Position numbers and translations under genes: made by a program. DNA of 64,000 nucleotides from Siccirubricoccus deserti (GTDB taxonomy: Bacteria; Pseudomonadota; Alphaproteobacteria; Acetobacterales; Acetobacteraceae), in contig NZ_JACOMF010000024.1 in assembly GCF_014283215.1 (NCBI RefSeq), forward strand, positions 1 through 64,000, read 5' to 3'. The notes under the pieces are model-generated. The model was given only the letters and a program-made list of their open reading frames with translations, was not told where the DNA came from and did no database searches. Position 1 is the stretch's first letter; the number at the start of each line of letters is the position of its first letter. Of this stretch, positions 15,832 through 25,800 are shown one piece after another.

Positions 15832-16578
15832 TCAACTCCCGAACAGGGCTTCGATGCGCTGCCGCACCACCGGCTGGACGAAGGTGGTGCGATGCATCTC
15901 CAGTTCCGCCGCCACGCTGTGCGGCAGGGCCTCGCGCAGCGGCGCCGCGAGATGCGCCTTCAGCATGCGCACGGATACCACCGGCTTGTCGGCAATCTCC
16001 CGCGCCAGCTTGCGGGCGGCGGGAATCACCTCGGCCCGCTTCAGCACGCGGCAGCCGGTGCCGCGCCGTGCCAGCTCGCCGCCGTGGTAGCTGGCGGCGG
16101 AGAACATCATCTCGTTCGCCAGCAGGCTGCCGAACCGTGCAGGCAGCACCAGGGTCGCGCCCATGCCCGGCGTGAAGCCGTATTTCATGAAGTTGGCGCT
16201 GTAGAGCGACTCCTCGGCAAGGATGACCATGTCGGCGAAGAGCCCCATCGCGAGCCCGCCGCCCAGCGCATGGCCCTGCATGGCGGCGATGACCGGCACC
16301 GGGCAATCCAGGAACAGCCGGTAGAGCGGCAGGTCGTCGAATTTGATGCGGCCCTCGAAGATGCCGAGCAATTCGTCCCGCGTGCCGCCGGGACAGAAGA
16401 TGCTGCCATAGCCATGCACCACCACCGCACGCAGCGCAGGCGATGCGGCAATTGTCGCGAAGCTGGCGATCAGCCCGGCCACCAGCGCCTGGCTGAAGGT
16501 GTTGGAATGGGTACGGTCGGCCAGCTCGACCACCGCCACACCATCCTCCGGGAAGGTCAGGTGCACCACATCGCTCAT
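15832..16578 (-). CDS. Beta-branching enoyl-CoA hydratase-like decarboxylase (ECH2, PksI-like)
   Basis: Second crotonase of the beta-branching cassette. It decarboxylates the 3-methylglutaconyl-ACP intermediate to give a methyl or exomethylene branch. The 248-residue protein is collinear with PksI/BaeI-type enzymes through VIAAMQGHALGGGLAMGLFA, SLYSANFMKYGFTPGMGATL and the terminal EMHRTTF block that holds a catalytic histidine in PksI. The start at 16578 was chosen because its ATG overlaps the TGA of the preceding ECH1 gene by four bases. The longer open frame upstream is an artefact. Its position after HMGS and ECH1 is the standard order. Confidence 0.9.
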   Translation of the reverse strand: MSDVVHLTFPEDGVAVVELADRTHSNTFSQALVAGLIASFATIAASPALRAVVVHGYGSIFCPGGTRDELLGIFEGRIKFDDLPLYRLFLDCPVPVIAAMQGHALGGGLAMGLFADMVILAEESLYSANFMKYGFTPGMGATLVLPARFGSLLANEMMFSAASYHGGELARRGTGCRVLKRAEVIPAARKLAREIADKPVVSVRMLKAHLAAPLREALPHSVAAELEMHRTTFVQPVVRQRIEALFGS

Positions 16579-17363
16579 GGTGTCATCGCCCGGCCGCCCT
16601 GCCAGACCCCTTGCGCCATCAGGCCGCGGATCCGCGCCGCCGCCTCCGGGTCCGCCAGCATGCTGCTGATGCGGCCCACTGCACATTCCTCCATCTCGGC
16701 CGTGATCGGCGCCAGCGCGTCGAAATAGGCCTTGGCGGCCCCGACCGTGCGTTCCGGCACCCGCTCGCTGCCCAGCAGCAGGTGGCGCAGCGCTTCCGGC
16801 GCCGCCGGGCCGGCTGCATCCACCAGCCCGGCGGTCAGTGCCTCCGCCGGGCCCAACAGCGGCGCTGCCAGCGTCAGCCGATAGGCGGTACGGAAGCCGA
16901 CCCGGCGGATCAGGAAAGGCATCAGCGTGGCCGGCAGCAGGCCGATCAGAGCCTCGGAAAGGCGGAAGCTGGCGCCCGGCTCGGCCACCGCGAAATCGGC
17001 GGCGGCGACGAAGCCTATCCCGCCCGCCTCGCAGCGCCCGGCGACCCGGCAGGCAATGATCTTGGGGGAGCGGGTGAAGCGCCGCAGCACCGCCAGGTAC
17101 TGCCGCGCGCCCCGTTCGGCCGCCGCCGGGTCCATCGGGCCGTCACCGCCGCCGAGCGCGGCCTTGAGGTCGAGCCCGGTGCAGAACACCTCCGCATTGC
17201 CTTCCAGCAGGACGGTACGGATGGCGGGATCGGCCTCCGCCAGATCGAGCGCCGCGTCGATGGCCAGCAGCATGGCGCTGTCGATGGCGTTGTGCGCCTC
17301 CGGCCGGTGCAGCCGCAGCACCAGCAGGCGGCCACGGCGGGAGAGTTGGACAGGACCCTCCAT
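16575..17363 (-). CDS. Beta-branching enoyl-CoA hydratase-like dehydratase (ECH1, PksH-like)
   Basis: First crotonase of the beta-branching cassette, predicted to dehydrate the HMG-like adduct formed on the acceptor ACP. The block AGRCEAGGIGFVAAADFAVA followed by FRLSEALIGLLPATLMPFLI matches PksH-type proteins closely, including the atypical oxyanion-hole spacing. About 262 residues from the ATG at 17363, five bases past the HMGS stop. An in-frame ATG at 17381 that overlaps HMGS is an alternative. The gene overlaps ECH2 by four bases. Confidence 0.9.
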   Translation of the reverse strand: MEGPVQLSRRGRLLVLRLHRPEAHNAIDSAMLLAIDAALDLAEADPAIRTVLLEGNAEVFCTGLDLKAALGGGDGPMDPAAAERGARQYLAVLRRFTRSPKIIACRVAGRCEAGGIGFVAAADFAVAEPGASFRLSEALIGLLPATLMPFLIRRVGFRTAYRLTLAAPLLGPAEALTAGLVDAAGPAAPEALRHLLLGSERVPERTVGAAKAYFDALAPITAEMEECAVGRISSMLADPEAAARIRGLMAQGVWQGGRAMTP

Positions 17364-17367
17364 CCGT

Positions 17368-18612
17368 TCAGGCCCAGTCATACTGCCGATGGAAACGCTC
17401 GATCCGGCGCAGCACGAGCACGCCCGAGCCTGCCACCGCATCCCGGTAGAGCGGGCCGATCTCCTCTGGGTCGGCGACCATGTCCTGCACGCCGAACATC
17501 GCCTTGCGGTTCAGCCCCAGCAGGCGCTCGTAATCGGGCATGGAAAGCGCGTGCCGGCCGGCGATGGCCTGGGGAATGCGCGCCTCGGCCAGCGTCGCCG
17601 CCGCGCGCTCCATCACCAGCCCCGAGTAGAATTCCGAGCAGCAGCCGGATCCGTAGGAGAAGAGCCCCAGCCGTGGCGGCGAATCCCCGGCCTCACGGCG
17701 GGTGGTCAGCGCCTCGATCGCTCCACAGGCAGCCAGCATGACCGAGCCGGAATAGACATTGCCGACTTCTGAGCAATAGGTCAGCGAGGGCCGCAGGCGA
17801 CGCTCGAAATCCGCCTCGATGGCAGCCGGAGGCAGCCGCTTCTGGTCGCGCATCATGCTCCGGTGTGCGCCCTTGGCCATGCCGCCGAAGGGGGTATGGA
17901 AGGCCAGCCCATCGAAATGCGTGGCGAAATCGGCGCCGGTTTCCCGCTGGTAGTCAGCGAAGGCGCCGCGGATACAGTCGAGATAGGTCAGCAGGGACAG
18001 GTCGGGATCGCCGGTCTCGATATCGGGCGAAGGCCGGCAGCTGTCCATCACCTCGAAGCCGTAGGACCCGGTGGGCAGTTCCAGTTCCAACAGCCGCGGC
18101 TCCGGCCCCAGCAGCAGGGCGATGGCGGCCGCGCCCTGGGATGGCTCGGCATAGGTGTGCGGAATGGGCCGGGCGACATCGGTGGTGATGACCAGCGCGC
18201 GTGCATCCGGCCGAGTGCTGCACCGCAGCGTCGCCGCCGCGGCTTGCAGCGCCGCGGTTCCACCGAAGCAGGCATGCTTCACCTCGAAGGTGCGGCAATT
18301 GCGGCTGAGGCCCAGATAGTGCTGCACATAGCTCGACATCGCCTTGCCGAAGTCGATGCCGGACTCGGTGGCAACCACGAGATGACGGATCGACTCCCGC
18401 TCCGCCTTCGGCAACTGGTCGACAATGACCTTGCCCGCGTTCACCGCGAATGACACCGGGTCCTCTACCGGCAGAGCCACGGATTTGCGTCGCATCAGCA
18501 GGTTCTGGAACCGCGCCATGTCGAGCCCGCGCGCCATGGCCAGCACGGAGACATCCAGCATCGCCCGCCCGGCATAGACGCCCACCGCGTCGATTCCCAC
18601 GCGCCGCATCAT
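17368..18612 (-). CDS. Beta-branching HMG-CoA synthase homologue
   Basis: Adds an acetyl unit, supplied on the donor ACP, to the beta-keto group of an ACP-bound polyketide. The 414-residue protein is the usual length. The acetyl-accepting cysteine is C115 in TFEVKHACFGGTAALQ, and the later SLTYCSEVGNVYSGSV block carries the conserved NxYxGS substrate-binding pattern. The catalytic histidine region is visible as FDGLAFHTPFGGMAKGAHRS. It starts at 18612 with its ATG overlapping the TGA of the decarboxylating KS gene. The presence of this gene means that at least one module makes a beta-branch. Confidence 0.94.
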   Translation of the reverse strand: MMRRVGIDAVGVYAGRAMLDVSVLAMARGLDMARFQNLLMRRKSVALPVEDPVSFAVNAGKVIVDQLPKAERESIRHLVVATESGIDFGKAMSSYVQHYLGLSRNCRTFEVKHACFGGTAALQAAAATLRCSTRPDARALVITTDVARPIPHTYAEPSQGAAAIALLLGPEPRLLELELPTGSYGFEVMDSCRPSPDIETGDPDLSLLTYLDCIRGAFADYQRETGADFATHFDGLAFHTPFGGMAKGAHRSMMRDQKRLPPAAIEADFERRLRPSLTYCSEVGNVYSGSVMLAACGAIEALTTRREAGDSPPRLGLFSYGSGCCSEFYSGLVMERAAATLAEARIPQAIAGRHALSMPDYERLLGLNRKAMFGVQDMVADPEEIGPLYRDAVAGSGVLVLRRIERFHRQYDWA

Positions 18613-19823
18613 CGGTTCTCCGTCGAGTTCAGGATCAGAGCACAGCCGTTGAGACCGTCGAAGCCGAAAGCATTGCAGAGCGCCGCGCTTCCGTCATGGG
18701 GCTCGCTGTGACGGCCCACCAGCCGCAGCCCGGCCGGCGATGCCCCGATACCCGGATTCGCGTGCAGGAAGCCGCCGCGCAATTGCAGCACCGTCGCCAC
18801 CAGCCCGACCAGGCCGGCCGCGAACAGCCCATGCCCGGTGATGGCCTTGGTGGCATTGACCCAGGGTGCCCCGGCCCCGCCGCCGAAGACCGCCCGGATC
18901 GCCTCGGCCTCCGCCATGTCCCCGGCGGCGGCGCCGGTGGCATGGGCATTGATGTAGCCGACAGCGTCCGCGGCCAGCCCGGCGGCCTGGAGCGCGGCCC
19001 GGATGACCCGGGCCTCGTTCGCGGCATCGGGCTCCGGCCCGGCCCGACCGGCCATGGCCAGCCGGGCGGCCCCAAGCCGCGCCAGTGGCCGACCGCCCCG
19101 CCCCCTGGCGTGGGCGGCGGTTTCCAGGACAACGCAGGCTGCCGCCTCGCCTGGCACGAAGCCCGCCTGCCCCGGTGCGAAGGGCTGGTAGGGCGGCAGC
19201 TCCCCGGTCTGTCCATTGTCACCCCCCGGATCGGCGGCGCCAAGATTGACGAAGGCCTGCCATTCCAACGTCGAGAGCGCCGCGCAAGGCGCGACGCACA
19301 GCGCCACCTCGGCCTCCCCGGCGCGCAGCCACATCGCGGCCTGCGCCAGGGCGGTGATGCCGGAACTGAAATGCCCGCCGGCCAGCATCCCGGGTCCGGT
19401 GCAGCCCAGGGCCTCGCTAAGGACGCCGAGGACATGGCTGTCCCAGACCTGCAGGGCGTGGCGCGGCGGCGCGAAACCCATTCGGCCCTGCTGCGCCAGA
19501 AGGGTCTCGGCGGTCTCCGCCAGCGAGAGGTTATGCCCCGCCACCACCAGCCCGACCGCGGCGGGCTCCTGCAGGCCCGCCTGCGCCCAGGCTTCCCGCG
19601 CCACCACCAGGGCCGAGCGCGCCGCACGGGTCGCCCCCCGCGGCATCGGGCCAGCGGGCGCGAAGGCCGCCGCCGGCAATAGCGCAGCGCGGCGCAGCGG
19701 CCCCGGCCCGGCGACCGGCGCAATAGCCGGACGCCCCGCCCGCAATACCGCTTCGAAAGCAGGCAGGCCGACAACGCCCGCCGCAGTGATGCCGAGCCCG
19801 GTGATCCAGATGGGCTCCATCAT
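18609..19823 (-). CDS. Free-standing decarboxylating ketosynthase of the beta-branching cassette
   Basis: A 404-residue FabF-like protein that converts malonyl to acetyl on the donor ACP. The two active-site histidines are retained (YINAHATGAAAGD and ATKAITGHGLFAAG), but the condensing cysteine is gone. The motif reads AGGHFSSGITAL, which places phenylalanine F152 where FabF has cysteine and PksF-type enzymes usually have serine. Loss of the cysteine is expected for a decarboxylase-only KS; phenylalanine is less usual. Its ATG overlaps the PKS B stop by four bases, so it is translationally coupled to the gene that carries its presumed ACP partner. Confidence 0.9.
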   Translation of the reverse strand: MMEPIWITGLGITAAGVVGLPAFEAVLRAGRPAIAPVAGPGPLRRAALLPAAAFAPAGPMPRGATRAARSALVVAREAWAQAGLQEPAAVGLVVAGHNLSLAETAETLLAQQGRMGFAPPRHALQVWDSHVLGVLSEALGCTGPGMLAGGHFSSGITALAQAAMWLRAGEAEVALCVAPCAALSTLEWQAFVNLGAADPGGDNGQTGELPPYQPFAPGQAGFVPGEAAACVVLETAAHARGRGGRPLARLGAARLAMAGRAGPEPDAANEARVIRAALQAAGLAADAVGYINAHATGAAAGDMAEAEAIRAVFGGGAGAPWVNATKAITGHGLFAAGLVGLVATVLQLRGGFLHANPGIGASPAGLRLVGRHSEPHDGSAALCNAFGFDGLNGCALILNSTENR

Positions 19824-22800
19824 GCGGGCACCGCGAACTCCACCAGCAGCGCCACCAGGGACGCCAGGGTGGAAATCCCTGCCAGCCGCGGCCGGGGGAT
19901 GTCGGCATTCAATTCCTGCATGGCCAGCGTGGCGATCTCGACCCGGTCGATCGAATTGGCACCGAGGTCGCGTAGCGACACATCAAGCGTCACCGCCTCC
20001 TCCGCAACGCCGTCCAGGACGGCCACGGTATGCCGCCGCACCACCGCCAGCGCTGCCGCTGCGCGCGGGTCCACCGCCTTGGCCTCGACGGGGGGCGAAG
20101 CCAACTCGACCGCTACCTGCCGCAGTACCGCCGGACCGCCCATGCCGAAATGGTCGGCCTCCGCCATCAGCAGCTGCGGCGGCTTGGCCAGCCAGCGGGA
20201 CCAGCCATGGTCGGCCGGCCCGTCCACGCGAAAGGCGGCCAGAGCGGCCGGGTCCAGGGGCGCGCCTCCCAAGCCGGCAACCGGTGCCCGCGCGGCGCGC
20301 AGCAGGGTGACCGGCAGGTTGCGACCGGCCGGGTTGGGATCATGGTTGCGCAGTTCCGCCCGCAGCCGGCGGATGGCGCCGAGATTGTCCCGCAGCAGCG
20401 CCACGACATCCGCCATCGGAGGTGCCTCGGCGCAGAGCCCGGCAATGGCATCGGCCAGCCAGGAGAGCAGCGCCGCTTCTGGCAGGTCGGCCGGCGCCGG
20501 CGGCAGGGGTCCTGCCGGCTTCCAGCCCTGCGCCAGCGCGCCGGCAACCGAGCTCGGCAGGCCCGGCGCCTCGCCGACCTCGAGCACGCTCGCAAGCGCG
20601 GCAGAGCCAGGGGCGAAGCTGTCGAGGAGCACCACGCGCTCCACCGTGACCCCCTGTGCCGCGAGGCAGGCCGCCGTCTCGAAGGCGAGTACCCCGCCAT
20701 AGGAATAGCCACCCAGCACGACCGGGCCGACAGGACAGGCCTCACGCACCGCCTTCGCCATGGCCGCCCCGATCCCGGCCAGGGTCTCGCCCGCCGCAAG
20801 CAAGCCACCCGGCTCCAGCAGCCAAGTGGGGCGCTGCCCGGCACAGGCCGTGGCGAGCTGACGGACCCAGCCGGTCTCGCCGATGAAGCTCGGCACCCAA
20901 AAGCCGGGGGCGCCGGCGCCGTCCGCCTGCACTGCCCGCAAACCGATGGCGGGCGCCGCCCCCGCCCCGGTCTCGGCCGGCGTCGGAGCGGCGGCGGCCA
21001 GTGCGGCGAGGCCCGCCACCAGATCCCGCACCGTCTGCGCTCCCATCAGGGCTTCGCGCGGCACGGAACCCAGCGCAGCCTCCAGCCGTGCCTGCACATC
21101 CACCATGCCGATCGAGTCCAGGCCGATCTCGGCCATGAGGCTGTCGCCGCCGATTTCGCCCGGGTCGAGCTGCAGCACCTCGGTTAGGGTCTGGTGCACC
21201 ACCGCCTCTAGCCCCGCCAGGTCGGTCGCCGCGGCAGGTCGCGGCGACAGCGTGACCCCCTGCGCCTCTAGCCGCAGGACTGACACTGCCGGCAGCCCCG
21301 CCGCCAGAATGGCCAGCAGCGCGTCCACCCCCTCCTCGGTGCCGATGCCGCCGACACCGGTGCCGCGCAGGCGGGGGCGGAAGCTGTCATCCGCCACCCG
21401 CCCCACCGTGTCCCAGAAGCCCCAGTTGATGGTGCGGACGGGCAGCCTCCCGGTCGTGGCGCCACGCCCGAACCAGGCGCCCGCCGCATCCTGGGCCATC
21501 GAGGCCGCCACGTAATTGGCTTGGCCTGCATTGGCGGTCGCGGAGTTGGTGCTGGAGAAGAGCGCAAGGAAATCCAACGGCAGCGGGCCGAAAACCTCCG
21601 CCAGCACTGCCGTGCCATCGGCCTTGGGACTCAGGGCCTTCCGCAGCTCTGCTTCCGTCATTCCGGGCAGCGCCACATCAGCCATCACGAAGGCGGCATG
21701 CATCACCCCATGCACCACGCCGAAGCGCGCCAGCGCGCGGTCCCGCACGCACTGCATGGCGGCGACATCGGCGCAATCCGCCGCTTCATAGACCGCCTGC
21801 CCGCCGAGCGCCGCCAGTTCGGCACAGAGCGCCTCCTGCTCCGAGCCTGCCACGCGGCGCCCTACCAGCACCAGCCGCGCCGCGAACTGCGATGCCAGCC
21901 GCCGCGCCACCGCCGCGCCGATGCCGCCGGCGCCGCCTACCAGGACATAGACGCCCTGCCGGCGGATGGCCGAGGGGTGCGGCGGCACTTCGGTGGCAAC
22001 CAGTTGCCGCTGCCACCGCGCCCCGGCATGCCAGGCGACGTCCTGCGGTACCTCATGCCGGCCGATGCGCTGCGGCGGCTCGGCCATGATCGCCGGTGCC
22101 AGGGCACCATCCGGCGCCATATCCCCGGTGGTGGTGTCCAGCATGGCGATATCGAGCCACGGCGCCTCCCGCAGGGCGACCTTCGCCAGGCCGAGCAACG
22201 CGGCACCCCGCCAGTTGCGGGCGGTCCCGGCATCGGAGGCATCGCCGGCGACGACCGTCACCCGCAAGGGCCGCCCCAGCGCCATCAGGGCCTGTAACGC
22301 CCGCATGGCTTCAACCGTGTCGGCCGTCGTGGTCCGGCGTCCGCCGAGCAGCACGACATGGGCCTGCCCGGGCAGGGCCACCAGCGCATCCTGCCAGCCC
22401 GATTCCGGCAGCGCTTCAATGCGAGCTGGGGCGTCGCCCGGCAGGGCCGCCAGGGCAGCGGCCAGCGCCTCCATGCCCTCGTTGGCCAGGATCAGCTCCG
22501 GCCGCCGCACCGATGCCGCCGGCAGTGGTGCAAGCTCCCAGCCTGGCACGTAGAAGTTCAGCCCCTTCGCCGCCATGGCTGGATCGGGTGTGGGCAGGCG
22601 GGACTTCGGTGCGAGCGGCACCTGCGCGGCAAAACCTTCCAGCGAGAACACCGGATGGCCGGCGGCATTGGCCAGCAGGACGTCGAAGGCGGCCGCGCCC
22701 GGCCGGCGCCGCACCCAGGCATACCGGGCCTGCGCCAGGGCGCCGTGTCTCGCAGCATGCTCCAGCGCCGAAGGCAGGGGCGCCTCGGCCAGCCCGCCGG

Positions 22801-25800
22801 TGTCGTCGCCGAGCGCGGCGATGCTGTGCAGTGCGGCGTCAAGGAGGAAGGGCCCCGGATCAGGCATGGCCGGCGGGGTCAGGTCGGCCAGCAGCTCGCT
22901 GCCATCCGGCCCGCGCCACAGCCCGGTGACGCAGCGGAAGGCCGGTCCATAGGTGATGCCCAGTGCCGCCAGCCCGGCATAGAGACGCGCCGGCGGAACC
23001 GCTTCGGGGCAGCGCGCCCGTATGGTCTCCAGATTGAGAGGCGGCGGTGCGGGGCGGCCCTCCAGCGCCTGCGCGGTCACATATCGGGCGCCGTCGGCGA
23101 CCAGGGCCATGGCATCCGCATCGTAGCGCAATTCCACCCCGTCCGGCCCGGCCAGGACAGGGCGCAACCAGCGGATCGCCGCGATGCCTGCCGCACCTGT
23201 GACCTCGAACAGCATGGCGAGGCTGGCCGCAGCCGGCAGCAGCGTCCGGCCGTTGACCAAGTGCTGTGCCAGCAGTGCGTCCGACGCCGCTACCCGATAG
23301 ACCGGCCGGGCCCGTGTTTCCCCATCCGTGGGCAAGGGGGCGGATGATATGGCAATAGCCACGGCCGGCGCCGGTTCCGCAGCCGGCGGCCCGGCGCTGT
23401 CCTCCACCCAACAGCGTTGGCGCTGGAACGGATAGGCCGGCAAAGACAGCAACCGGCCGCTGCCGCGCGGATACAGGCCGCGCAAGGCTGCCCCTGCCCG
23501 GTAGGCCCGGGCCAGCAGGCCCAGTGCGACCTCCCGCGCCGACGGATCTGCGGCCGCCGCCAGGGCGGCCAGAGCCTCGGCTTCGGCCGGCGCCGGGCCG
23601 GCCTCCCCTGGGGCCTCCCCTGGCGCCTCGCCCGAGGCGATGTCCTGCAGCGCGTCCCGCAGCGCGGCGGCATCCGCCGCGACGATGGCGGCGCGGCAGC
23701 GGAAATGGCTCCGTCCGGCAGCCAGGGTATAGGCCAGATCGGCAAGCGGGACGGCCTCCTGCCCGAGCCATCGGGCCAGCCCGGCGGCGCGCTGCCGCAG
23801 GGCCTCCGGCGTCTTGGCGGAGATGAGGAACAGCTGCGGCCCGGCCGCCGCTCCGGCGGCCGGTGGGGTTGGCGGCGCCTCGGCGACCACCGCATGGGCA
23901 TTGGTGCCGGAAAAGCCGAATGCATTGACCGTCCCGCGCCGCGGCGCCCCGTCCTGGCGCGCCGGCCAGGGCATCGCCACGCGCGGCACATGGAAGGGCG
24001 AGTTGGCGAAGTCGATCAACGGGTTCGGTGTGTTCAGGTGCAGGCTGGGCACCAGGGTCCGATGACGCAGCAGCAACAAGGTCTTCAGCAGCCCGGCAAT
24101 GCCGGCCGCTGGTACCGCATGGCCGATATTCGTCTTCACGCTGCTGAGCGCACATTCGCCGACCAGGTCGGAATGCCGGCGGAAGGCGTCGGTCAGCGCC
24201 TGCACCTCGATCGGGTCGCCTAGTGCGGTGCCGGTGCCATGCGCCTCGGCATGGCCGATACTGGCGGGGTGGATGCCGAAGCGTTCCCAGACCGTCAGCG
24301 TCAATTCCCGTTGCGCCGCCAGGCTCGGCGCGGTCAACCCGTTGGAGCGGCCGTCCTGGTTGATACCGGAGCCTTCGATGACGCCATGGACCCGGTCGCC
24401 ATCCGCCAGCGCGCGGCGCAATGGCTTGAGCACGACGGCGCCGACGCCTTCTGCCGGCACGAAGCCGTCGGCGGAGGCATCGAAGGCCTTGCAGCGGCCG
24501 ACCGGCGAGAGCATGCGCGCATGGCTGGTCAGCACATGCATGTTCGGCGTGGTCATCAGCGCCACGCCGCCCGCCACCGCCATCTCGCACTCGCCGGTCC
24601 GCAGGGCTTGGCAGGCGAGATGCACCGCGACCAGCGAGGAGGAGCAGGCGGTGTCCACCGCGACGGCAGGCCCCCGCAGGTTAAGGTGATAGGCGATGCG
24701 CGCGGCCAGGATGGAGCCGACATTGCCCATCCCGAACTGCGCCGACAAACGGGTGGCTGCGCGATGCGCGTAGTCGCCCTGGCTGCAACCGACGAAGACC
24801 GCACAGGGAGCGCCGTCCAGCATGTGGTCCGGCAGGCCGGCATCCTCCAGCGCCAACCAGGCGGTCTCGAGGAACAGTCGCTGCTGCGGGTCCATGATCC
24901 TTGCCTCAGCGGGCGCAATGCCGAAGAAGCGAGGGTCGAAATCCTCGATGCCGGAGAGGAAGCCGCCGTCGCGGCAGTAGCTGCGGTTGCTGGCCTGCGG
25001 GTCCGGATCGTACCAGGCATCGATCGGGAAGCGAGAGGCCGGCACCGGCGCCACGCTGTCCACGCCATCCCGCAGGTTGCGCCAGAACTGGTCGAGATCC
25101 GGCGCCCCGGGGAAACGGCCGGCCATGCCGATGACGGCAATCGCTCCATCGGCATAGGCCCCGCTGCCGGCAGGCTGCGGGGCAACGGGTTCTGCGCCAG
25201 CGAAACCGGTCCCAGCGGGCGCCGCCGGGACCCTCGCGGCCTCAATCTGCCGCGCAAGTTGGAGAAGTGTGTCCGCACGGAACAGGGCCGCGGCTTCCAG
25301 GGTTACGCCGAAATCCGCTTGGATATCGCGCAGCAGTTGGGCTGCCACCACCTGGTCCAGCCCGAATTCCACTGGGCTCAGTTCCGGCTCGATCTCCGCC
25401 GCTTCGAGCGACAGCAGCGTGCCGAGCCGCAGGCGCAGCCTGTCCAGCACCGCTGATTCCGCACGCTGCGGCGTGGCCGAAGGCTGGTTCGGTTCTGCCG
25501 GCGCGACTTCGCCCGCGGCCAGTTCCACAGCGATGGCAGCAGCCAGGCCGCGCGGCGTTGGCTGGTCATAGAGGCGGGTCGCCCGCAGGGTGACGCCGAA
25601 TTCGGCCTTGATGGTGCGGGTCAGCTCGATCGCCAGGATTGAATCGAGGCCGAGCTCGGCAAAGGGCTGGTCGGGTTCGATCTGCTCAGGCGCGAGGTAG
25701 AGCGCCTCCGCCAACAGCACCGACAGCCGCCGCAGCACCTGGTCGTCCGGAACAGCCGCCGCGCCCTTCGCGATTGGGACGGGGGACGGAGTGTCGGTCG

